Shown here: positions 1 to 7,166 of the stretch, one piece after another
Layout of the letters: each line of letters starts with the position of its first letter
How positions within the stretch are numbered: the stretch's first letter is position 1
Assembly: GCA_047635055.1 (NCBI GenBank)
Contig: JBLIIJ010000003.1
Coordinates: forward strand, 1-64,000
Reading direction: 5' to 3'
DNA length: 64,000 nt
Source: JAVJRN01 sp047635055
GTDB lineage: Bacteria > Bacteroidota > Bacteroidia > Cytophagales > Cyclobacteriaceae
The notes under the pieces: generated by a model
Database searches by the model: none
What the model was told of the DNA's origin: nothing
Seen by the model: only the letters and a program-made list of their open reading frames with translations
Program-made: the position numbers and the translations under genes

Positions 1-2
1 TA

Positions 3-1433
3 TTTATTTATGACTGGATTAGAGGGTGGATTTTCAGCGTTGACATTACTGGGGATAAACCCAAAGACCTACAGCGCATCATGCCTAATACAACTTTCAA
101 CTATATCATAGATATGGAAATGGGCCCTGATGGTACGCTCTATCTTTTGGAATATGGTACGGGCTGGTTTACCAGAAACCCCGATGCGCAGCTTTCCAAA
201 ATCAATTTTCATAAAGGAAATAGACCTCCAGAATTGCATGCGTCCGTCTCCACCTTCCATGGAGCAGCTCCTCTTGAAGTAGTCTTTGATGCATCAAAAT
301 CTACTGATCCAGATATGGATAACCTCACATTTACTTGGGAAATCGATGATGTGAAATTCCGAGAATCCACGCTCAATTATACTTTTGAAAAAGAGGGCAT
401 CTATTATCCTAGAATAACGATCCGTGATAAAAAAGGCAACCAACAGACGGAGCAATACACCGTGGAAGTGGGCAATGAACCACCTAAGGTTAATATCTCT
501 ATTTCAGGAAATGGTAAATACCATTACAATGGCCGGGTGATTAAATATAAAGTTGAAGTTTCAGATCGAGAAGACGATAAAACTGGGCTTGACAGTGCCA
601 CTATAAAATTCAGGATAAGAAAGTTAGCCGGGTTTGATCAGGCGGAAATACTCGGTCATAAATCAGCCGTAGTTGACGGCTTAGAAGTGATGAAATCGTC
701 AGATTGTAAATCTTGTCATAAGCTCAATACAACCTCTATTGGCCCTTCTTATACCATGGTGGCAAAGAGATATAAGTCGACAGATAAAAATCGATCGTAT
801 CTTATCAATAAAATAATTGCCGGAGGTGGAGGAGTTTGGGGCGAACATGCTATGGCCGCTCACCCTGATCTTAGTCAGAAGGATGCAGGTAAAATTGTCG
901 ATTATATTTTCTCATTGGTGGAGAACAATGATCCTTTAGAAGGTCAATTTATAGTTACCGATGCAGATCGAGACAAAAGAATCTTACTGCAAGCGTCTTA
1001 CAAAGATAAAGGAGCAGGTATTATGAAGTCAATTTTAGTGAAAAAAGAGTGGGTAATGGTGCCCTCAAAACTTATTGCTGTTAATAATGACAACTCAAAA
1101 AATGTAGAGATTCGAAAGTTTGTAGGACAGGAAGATCGGGTAAATAATATTTATCATGAATCTTGGATTGCCTTTGAACGGGTGGATATGACGGACGTCA
1201 AAAGACTCATAATAAGGGCGAAAGGTCCTGGGAGTGATATAAGTGTCAGAAAAGGGAGTATTGATGGTCAAGAGATCGGATTGATAAATACACGGTCTAC
1301 ATCGTCATCAAATAATCTTTACGAAACAGAAATCTCACCACTAGAAGGCGAACACGACCTTTATTTTTTCTTTTTGGACAAAACAGAGGACAATAGCTTC
1401 GGTGAAGTATATGATATTGAGCTCATATTTTGA
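3..1433 (+). CDS. Secreted sugar dehydrogenase/PKD/cytochrome c protein, 3' part
   Basis: Only the last 476 or so codons lie in the window; the frame is open to the left edge, so the true start is outside. The first ~60 residues (motifs YDWIRGWIFSVD, MGPDGTLYLLEYG) match the end of a soluble glucose/sorbosone dehydrogenase beta-propeller. A PKD domain follows (about 240-480), then a class I cytochrome c domain with the haem motif CKSCH at 705-719 and a later Met in HAMAAHP as likely axial ligand. The tail (about 1050-1433) resembles a CBM6-like beta-sandwich. This order is typical of large exported Bacteroidota proteins that often begin with a ThuA-like domain. Inferred role: periplasmic sugar oxidation passing electrons to haem. 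The exact substrate cannot be read. Confidence 0.82.
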   Translation, partial: FIYDWIRGWIFSVDITGDKPKDLQRIMPNTTFNYIIDMEMGPDGTLYLLEYGTGWFTRNPDAQLSKINFHKGNRPPELHASVSTFHGAAPLEVVFDASKSTDPDMDNLTFTWEIDDVKFRESTLNYTFEKEGIYYPRITIRDKKGNQQTEQYTVEVGNEPPKVNISISGNGKYHYNGRVIKYKVEVSDREDDKTGLDSATIKFRIRKLAGFDQAEILGHKSAVVDGLEVMKSSDCKSCHKLNTTSIGPSYTMVAKRYKSTDKNRSYLINKIIAGGGGVWGEHAMAAHPDLSQKDAGKIVDYIFSLVENNDPLEGQFIVTDADRDKRILLQASYKDKGAGIMKSILVKKEWVMVPSKLIAVNNDNSKNVEIRKFVGQEDRVNNIYHESWIAFERVDMTDVKRLIIRAKGPGSDISVRKGSIDGQEIGLINTRSTSSSNNLYETEISPLEGEHDLYFFFLDKTEDNSFGEVYDIELIF

Positions 1434-1460
1434 TTTTTAACAACCCACAATACTTAACCC

Positions 1461-2321
1461 ATGAATAACAATAGACGATCGTTTTTAAAATCCGCAGGCT
1501 TGGTTTCTGCAGGAATTGCCTTTTTACCAAGTTGTATTTCTTCATCAAATAATTCAAAAAAAATGGATGTCGGTGTTCAACTTTATACCGTTCGCGATGC
1601 GATGGACAAAGATCCAATGGGGACCTTGGCGAAAGTGGCGAAGATTGGATATAATCAAATAGAGACCGCTGGCTATAGCGATGGTAAGGTGTATGGCTTT
1701 GAAGGAAAGGAAATTCGGAAAATTTTAGGAGATCTTGATCTTCAATTTATAAGCGGGCATATTCCATTACCTGATTTTAGAGATAACTTTGATCGGGTGC
1801 TCGACTTTATGAATGAGGCGGGACAGCAGTATGCCGTATTGCCATGGTTACAGGAAGATCAGCGTGTAAGTATCGATCAATATAAAGGCTATGCTGAACT
1901 GTTGAATATTAATGCGGAAAAGGCCAAGTCTTCCGGTAAGGTTGTTTGCTACCATAACCATGATTTCGAGTTTTGGAATGTTGATGGGGAGATCCCGATG
2001 CAAGTATTACTAAATGAAACTGATCCAGAATTAGTGAAATTTGAGTTGGATTTGTATTGGGTTCATAAAGCTGATCAAAACGCGGCGACAATATTTAAAG
2101 AAAATCAAGGTCGGTTTCCTTTATGGCATGTCAAAGATATGGCCGATACAAAGGAGCGAGGTTTTGTAGAAGTCGGTACTGGCACTATTGATTATAAGGC
2201 AATGTTTGAATTAAAAAAAGAGTCAGGTATGAAGTATTTCTTCGTAGAGCAAGATCAGTCAGATGATCCGATGAAGAGCATTGAGACTTCTTACAAAAAT
2301 CTGACGGAGGATATATTATAA
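1461..2321 (+). CDS. Sugar phosphate isomerase/epimerase-like TIM barrel, Tat lipoprotein
   Basis: 286 residues. The N-terminus has a twin-arginine motif (RRSFLK, residues 5-10), a hydrophobic stretch and a lipobox ending in Cys25 (FLPSC), so it is probably exported folded and lipidated. The rest fits the xylose-isomerase-like TIM barrel (AP endonuclease 2 family), with likely metal-ligand strands in CYHNHDFEF, ELDLYWV, WHVKDM and VEQDQS. It lies 27 bases after the sugar dehydrogenase/cytochrome gene on the same strand, which suggests co-transcription and a shared role in sugar or polyol oxidation outside the cytoplasm. The substrate is unknown. Family assignment is firm; the reaction is inference. 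Confidence 0.85.
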   Translation: MNNNRRSFLKSAGLVSAGIAFLPSCISSSNNSKKMDVGVQLYTVRDAMDKDPMGTLAKVAKIGYNQIETAGYSDGKVYGFEGKEIRKILGDLDLQFISGHIPLPDFRDNFDRVLDFMNEAGQQYAVLPWLQEDQRVSIDQYKGYAELLNINAEKAKSSGKVVCYHNHDFEFWNVDGEIPMQVLLNETDPELVKFELDLYWVHKADQNAATIFKENQGRFPLWHVKDMADTKERGFVEVGTGTIDYKAMFELKKESGMKYFFVEQDQSDDPMKSIETSYKNLTEDIL

Positions 2322-2408
2322 AGTCTAATTAGAAAAATACAAATTTCATTAACGCTGATGCTTTTCAATCCATTTATTTGTGTAATTATTTCATGGATTC
2401 CATGTAAT

Positions 2409-4634
2409 ATGAGGAAGATAACTTCAACGTTTTTATTTTTAGTATTTGCGTTATTTTCTTTTGGTCAAACAATTTCTGGCAGGATTTATAACCAAGAGAC
2501 TGGAGAGCAACTTATTGGAGCTACTGTAGGATTGGAGGGGTTGACTATTGGGGTTTCGACAGATACAGCGGGCAACTATCTTCTTCCTGTCAAAGAGGCG
2601 GGAGTTTATAACATTGAAGTGAGATACGTCGGGTATTTCATAAAAGTCATTCCTGAAATTCAAATAAAGAATAGGCATGTCATGAACCTTGATATTGGCT
2701 TAATGCCTAATTTCAATGGCTTGGATAGTCTTATGATTACTGATAAGGCATTAATCGTGCAGCCGGGTAGATTGATCCTCACCGAAGAACAGCTTAATAG
2801 ATTTGCGGCAACTTATTATGACCCTGCAAGGATGGCAACTACGTCTTCGGATGTTATCATCGCCAATGATCAGAATAACCAAGTTTCTGTTCGAGGAATA
2901 GATCCATCGTTTAACGTATGGAGACTGGAAGGAGCGGAGATTCTAAACCCCAATCACTTATCAAATGCAGGAACATTTAGTGATCAGGCTACTTCGAATG
3001 GTGGCGGTGTAAATATTCTGAGTGCCCAAATGATGCGTCGGTCCTCTTTCGATTATGGTGCTTTTGGTCCTGAACTGGGAAATAGTGTGGGCGGTATTTT
3101 CAATATGTATATCAAGGATGGGAGTAGTGAGTCTGGTCATGTTGCACAAGCGTCTTTAATTGGTTTGGATTTAGCATCACATGGACAAGTAAACCAAAAT
3201 GAAAAGTGGACTTATGCGGCTAATTATCGATACAGCTTTACCGGATTGTTGACAAATTTCGGCGTTGACTTTGGGGGAGAAAAGATAGGGTTTCAGGATT
3301 TATCTTTCTCTACGAAATATCAAATTAACCCCAAAACGTCTATCAAGTTATTTGCGCTAGGGGGATTGAATTTTAATCGGTTTGAAGGACAGCCTTTAGA
3401 TCAATCAGAAGACCAAAAAGACCGTTTAAATATTGATTTTGAAGGTCAAATGGGTGCAGTTGGTGCAACGATCAACCATCAATCTGAAGGTTTTGAAATA
3501 GCCAGCACGCTATTGTTTTCGGCAAATGAGAACATGCGCGATCAAGAGTTTAAGAATGATGCAGATGAGATAGATAATACTTCTGGCTCTACGGATATCC
3601 GCAAATTACTTTCTCATAGTGTTGAAATCAGAAAAAACCTGAAAGGTCATCAGTTTCAAGTAGGTGCGATGACTAATTTTTACATTTATGACTTTGAAAC
3701 AAGGTTCAACCCTGTCGTCGGGAATAGTTTTTCTTTAGCGGTCAATGATAAAACCGAGGTACTGGTTCAACCATATTTCAATTATTCACGACAATTATTG
3801 GGTACATTATTTCTTAAAATTGGTGGAAATATTCCATGGAATGTGAATGGTCAAGCTCAATTCGACCCAAGAGTACAGCTCACCTATTTCCTTAAGCGCA
3901 ATCAGTCTTTAGCATTTGCGTCAGGTAGATACAGCCAATTGTTAAATGCTGATAACTACTATTATTATAACCCTTTTCGCACGGATATTAGATTATCTAA
4001 CCTTGATGTTGATTATGATTTTTTAAGTTCTTGGCGTCACACTTTGTCATATACCATTCAATCGGAATTGGTGAATACGAGCATTGAGTTATTTCATTAT
4101 CAATTTTCAAACCCACTTATAACAATGTTTTCCTTGCCATCTGATCTAAGAAAGGCATCCACTTCTGGTGTTTCATTACAACTGGATAGGTCTTTCGACA
4201 ATCAATTTTATGCGCGGATTGGAGGAACCTTTTTCAGGTCATTACTAGAACCAGAAATAGCCACACATCAGTATGACAATCGATTTAGCAGTAGTCTAGC
4301 ATTGGGCAGAGAATGGAAATTAAAATCAGGGAAAAGGACAGCCCTAAATCTCCGAGGAATTTATCAAGGAGGTATTCATTATCCCGGCTTAGGTATATTT
4401 GGGGATATTCCTGAAGATGTACCTTATCAGACGAAAGATTACCTACGTTTTGACTTGAGATGGCAACTGGTAAACAATCATGGAAAATGGACCTCCACAT
4501 TTTCGATAGATATTCAAAATATATTCAATCGTGAAAATGAAGCTTTCCGCTATTTTGATACTTTTACAAACGGCGTTGAAACGCAATACCAATTGGGGAT
4601 GATCCCAATTTTCACCTACAGAGTAGAATTCTAA
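2409..4634 (+). CDS. TonB-dependent receptor
   Basis: 741 residues from the ATG at 2409, which gives a clean signal peptide (MRKITSTFLFLVFALFSFGQ); an upstream ATG at 2358 would add 17 residues before it. After the signal comes a carboxypeptidase-regulatory-like beta-sandwich (about 21-110; GRIYNQETGEQLIGATVGL), then a plug domain (VSVRGIDPSFNVWRLEGAEI) and a long outer-membrane beta-barrel rich in alternating aromatic strands. No susD-like partner is adjacent, so it is not an obvious polysaccharide-utilisation pair. Role by family: TonB-driven import across the outer membrane. The substrate is unknown; the preceding sugar-oxidation genes only hint at a carbohydrate. Its stop shares one base with the next start. 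Confidence 0.88.
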   Translation: MRKITSTFLFLVFALFSFGQTISGRIYNQETGEQLIGATVGLEGLTIGVSTDTAGNYLLPVKEAGVYNIEVRYVGYFIKVIPEIQIKNRHVMNLDIGLMPNFNGLDSLMITDKALIVQPGRLILTEEQLNRFAATYYDPARMATTSSDVIIANDQNNQVSVRGIDPSFNVWRLEGAEILNPNHLSNAGTFSDQATSNGGGVNILSAQMMRRSSFDYGAFGPELGNSVGGIFNMYIKDGSSESGHVAQASLIGLDLASHGQVNQNEKWTYAANYRYSFTGLLTNFGVDFGGEKIGFQDLSFSTKYQINPKTSIKLFALGGLNFNRFEGQPLDQSEDQKDRLNIDFEGQMGAVGATINHQSEGFEIASTLLFSANENMRDQEFKNDADEIDNTSGSTDIRKLLSHSVEIRKNLKGHQFQVGAMTNFYIYDFETRFNPVVGNSFSLAVNDKTEVLVQPYFNYSRQLLGTLFLKIGGNIPWNVNGQAQFDPRVQLTYFLKRNQSLAFASGRYSQLLNADNYYYYNPFRTDIRLSNLDVDYDFLSSWRHTLSYTIQSELVNTSIELFHYQFSNPLITMFSLPSDLRKASTSGVSLQLDRSFDNQFYARIGGTFFRSLLEPEIATHQYDNRFSSSLALGREWKLKSGKRTALNLRGIYQGGIHYPGLGIFGDIPEDVPYQTKDYLRFDLRWQLVNNHGKWTSTFSIDIQNIFNRENEAFRYFDTFTNGVETQYQLGMIPIFTYRVEF

Positions 4635-4993
4635 TGAAGAAAAAAGCAATTGAAATTTCCTTTTTCCTTTTGTTTTCATTGTTTGCGTTAGTTCAATACA
4701 ATGACCCTGATGGTCCTGCTTGGATTCTTATTTATGGTGCAGTTGCTCTTGTTAGTCTATTGTCATTTTTTGGTGTTTATCGGCGATCCATTTTACTAGG
4801 AATGATCATTGCCTTGTCCCTTTTTGCCATTTATTTGGCGCCTCATTTTTATGATTATTTGTTAGCGGATAACAAGAATGCGCTTTTTGGTGAAATGGTT
4901 TATGAAAAACCTTACCTCGAGGGAACAAGAGAATTTGGAGGTATTGTCATTGCCATTTTATGCGTGCTAGGTTTAATGAGGATAAACAAATAG
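4634..4993 (+). CDS. TMEM220-like small membrane protein
   Basis: 119 residues with about four transmembrane helices (roughly 6-24, 30-46, 53-72, 99-116). The conserved QYNDPDGPAWILIYG stretch after helix 1 is the hallmark of the transmembrane protein 220 family, named after a vertebrate protein and also found in Bacteroidota. No biochemical function is established for the family as far as I know. The ATG overlaps the receptor stop by one base (TAATG), indicating translational coupling. It meets the phosphatase gene tail to tail with three bases between. Confidence 0.78.
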   Translation: MKKKAIEISFFLLFSLFALVQYNDPDGPAWILIYGAVALVSLLSFFGVYRRSILLGMIIALSLFAIYLAPHFYDYLLADNKNALFGEMVYEKPYLEGTREFGGIVIAILCVLGLMRINK

Positions 4994-4996
4994 CCA

Positions 4997-5899
4997 TCAA
5001 TTTTTAACTAAGACTTTTCCTTTTGTTGGATAATGTTGTTGGAATAAATGATAGTTGATTCCATCCTTTAAACCGACATTTGGGACTAGAATTGATTGCG
5101 CGCCAGCAGCCTCCATTATGCCAATATAGATCTCTGTGGCAGGCACGATCACATCCGCTCTGTCAGGGTTTAGTTGTAGTTTATTGAGCCTATCGTCCAA
5201 GGACATATTTGCCAAATATGCTTTGACTTTCCTCACGGTATCAATAGTTATGGTCTTTCTTTTGCCAACCATGGCTAATTCAATGACTTTATTGATATTT
5301 CCTCCTGTCCCTATAGCCGTTATTTTTCGCCTATGATCTTTCACTTGGTTTTTTACCCATGCACGCATTTCATCCCAAGTCTCAGATTTGTCTAGCTTAT
5401 CAATGCGTCTTACGCCACCGATTTTGAAAGATTTTGAAAGGACTTTTCGTTTTTCAACATAGAAATTGATTTCAGTGCTACCTCCACCAACATCTATATG
5501 AATATAGGTTTTTTCGTCTAAGTTAGGTCCTATGACTTCATTGATTAATTCGGCTTCCTTCTCTCCTGATATTATTTCGATTTGTAAGCCAAGATCGTCC
5601 GCCACTTCTTTTAATACTTGGGCTCCATTTGAGGATTCACGCATGGCAGATGTTGCGCACGCATAGTAATGATCGATTTCATACAGATCAATCATGCTTT
5701 TGTAGGCTGTCATCAGTTTTTTAAACCTAACAACGTTAAAATCACTGATCTGACCAGTTCTAAAAACATCATGTCCCAGCCGTAATGGGAAACGTATATA
5801 TTCCAGTTTTTTAAAAGTGATCAGTTCTTCATAACTCAGAATTTTGGTGATTTGAAGTCTAATGGCATTGGAGCCAATATCTATTGCAGCAATTTTCAT
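4997..5899 (-). CDS. Ppx/GppA-family phosphatase
   Basis: 300 residues, covering only the two-lobed ASKHA core of the family; the C-terminal HD-like region of long Ppx/GppA enzymes is absent. Visible nucleotide-binding motifs: AIDIGSNAIRLQI near the N-terminus, HIDVGGGSTEINF mid-protein and IGTGGNI. Family activity is hydrolysis of polyphosphate or pppGpp; which one cannot be told here. It is divergent from the methionine operon, with the SAM riboswitch between the two genes. The start is an ATG directly at the conserved first strand. Confidence 0.85.
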   Translation of the reverse strand: MKIAAIDIGSNAIRLQITKILSYEELITFKKLEYIRFPLRLGHDVFRTGQISDFNVVRFKKLMTAYKSMIDLYEIDHYYACATSAMRESSNGAQVLKEVADDLGLQIEIISGEKEAELINEVIGPNLDEKTYIHIDVGGGSTEINFYVEKRKVLSKSFKIGGVRRIDKLDKSETWDEMRAWVKNQVKDHRRKITAIGTGGNINKVIELAMVGKRKTITIDTVRKVKAYLANMSLDDRLNKLQLNPDRADVIVPATEIYIGIMEAAGAQSILVPNVGLKDGINYHLFQQHYPTKGKVLVKN

Positions 5900-5978
5900 T
5901 TGAAAGATATTTGGTTAAAAATACGTAAGCCATTCTTCTATCTGAGGGGCATTGGTTTTTATTCTGGTGCGGGACACA

Positions 5979-5986
5979 TATATTTG
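5979..5986 (+). promoter_or_regulatory. Promoter -7 box of the metH-metF operon
   Basis: TATATTTG matches the Bacteroidota -7 consensus TAnnTTTG exactly. It ends six bases before the first base of riboswitch helix P1, so transcription would start at the aptamer. A possible -33 TTG lies at 5952-5954, with a 24-base gap that is slightly long. Placement relative to the aptamer is the best support. Confidence 0.55.
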
Positions 5987-5992
5987 TACAGC

Positions 5993-6103
5993 ATTATCAA
6001 GAAAGACTGAGGGAATGGGCCCGATGAAGTCTTAGCAACCTGTCCACTTTCCGCGAGGAGTCCGGTGCTAATTCCCTTCCTGAAATATTCAGGAGAAGAT
6101 AAT
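5993..6103 (+). promoter_or_regulatory. SAM-I (S-box) riboswitch
   Basis: Helix P1 is formed by ATTATC (5993-5998) and GATAAT (6098-6103). Inside are the family-conserved blocks TATCAAGAAAGACTGAGGGA, CCGATGAAG, TTAGCAACC and GGTGCTAATTCC, and a P4 hairpin CCTGAA-ATA-TTCAGG (6079-6093). This matches the S-adenosylmethionine type I aptamer. It precedes the split methionine synthase and metF genes. About 43 bases separate P1 from the start codon with no obvious intrinsic terminator, so control of translation initiation is a reasonable inference. Confidence 0.9.
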
Positions 6104-6146
6104 TGAGCGTTTCAAACATCTTTCTTGTGTGCTGTTAATCACTGTT

Positions 6147-7154
6147 ATGAGAAAGATAGAATCATTAGTTAAGGAGAAAATATTAATTCTCGATGGTGCC
6201 ATGGGCACCATGATCCAACGATATAAGCTTAGTGAGGAAGATTTCAGAAATGAAACCTTAAAAGATCATCATATTGATCTTAAAGGGAATAATGACTTGC
6301 TTTCTATTACGCGACCGGACATTATAAAGGCAATACACGCCGAATATTTTGAAGCAGGAGCTGATATTGCTGAAACGAATACTTTTGCTGGAACAACCAT
6401 CGCACAGGCCGATTATAGTTTAGAGCACTTGGTCTATGATATCAATTATCAATCAGCCCGCATCGCCCGTGAAGTAGCAGATGAGTACACAGCCAAAAGT
6501 CCAGATAAGCCACGGTTCGTGGCTGGCAGCATGGGGCCAACCAACAGGACAGCTTCACTTTCTCCGGATGTCAATGATCCCGGATTTCGAGCGGTAACAT
6601 TTGAACAACTAAGATTGGCGTATTTCGAACAGGCGAAGGCATTGATGGAGGGTGGTGTGGATTTGCTGCTGGTTGAAACTGTTTTCGACACGCTCAACGC
6701 AAAAGCAGCATTATTTGCGATTGATCAGTTAAGTACGGAGTTGGGTAAAAAAATTCCCATCATGGTTTCAGGGACAATTACCGACGCATCAGGACGCACA
6801 CTTTCCGGTCAAACGACAGAAGCATTTCTAATTTCTATTTCTCATATTCCACTCTTTAGTGTGGGACTTAATTGTGCCTTGGGAGCCAGTCAGCTAAGAC
6901 CATATCTAAAAACTTTATCAGATAATACAGATTTTGGAGTAAGTGCACATCCAAATGCAGGGTTGCCAAATGAATTTGGAGAATATGACCAAACTCCATA
7001 TGAAATGGCCGCACAAGTGGAGGAGTATCTTAAAGATGGTTTGGTCAATATTTTAGGTGGTTGTTGTGGGAGTACACCGGATCACATTCGTGCAATAGCG
7101 AATGTAGCGTCCAAATATTCGCCTCGTCCTATGAATGAATTGATTTCAACTTAA
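6147..7154 (+). CDS. metH: Methionine synthase N-terminal subunit (homocysteine-binding)
   Basis: About 335 residues from the ATG at 6147; an in-frame GTG at 6129 is less likely. It is the homocysteine S-methyltransferase barrel of cobalamin-dependent methionine synthase: LDGAMGTMIQ at the N-terminus and zinc-binding cysteines in GLNCALGASQ and GGCCGSTPDHI. It lacks pterin, cobalamin and activation domains, which are in the next gene 12 bases downstream. Together the two proteins (about 1,226 residues) equal a full-length MetH, so the enzyme is split, as is common in Bacteroidota. The SAM-I riboswitch just upstream should repress it when S-adenosylmethionine is plentiful. Confidence 0.93.
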   Translation: MRKIESLVKEKILILDGAMGTMIQRYKLSEEDFRNETLKDHHIDLKGNNDLLSITRPDIIKAIHAEYFEAGADIAETNTFAGTTIAQADYSLEHLVYDINYQSARIAREVADEYTAKSPDKPRFVAGSMGPTNRTASLSPDVNDPGFRAVTFEQLRLAYFEQAKALMEGGVDLLLVETVFDTLNAKAALFAIDQLSTELGKKIPIMVSGTITDASGRTLSGQTTEAFLISISHIPLFSVGLNCALGASQLRPYLKTLSDNTDFGVSAHPNAGLPNEFGEYDQTPYEMAAQVEEYLKDGLVNILGGCCGSTPDHIRAIANVASKYSPRPMNELIST

Positions 7155-7166
7155 GGCTTATTTAAT

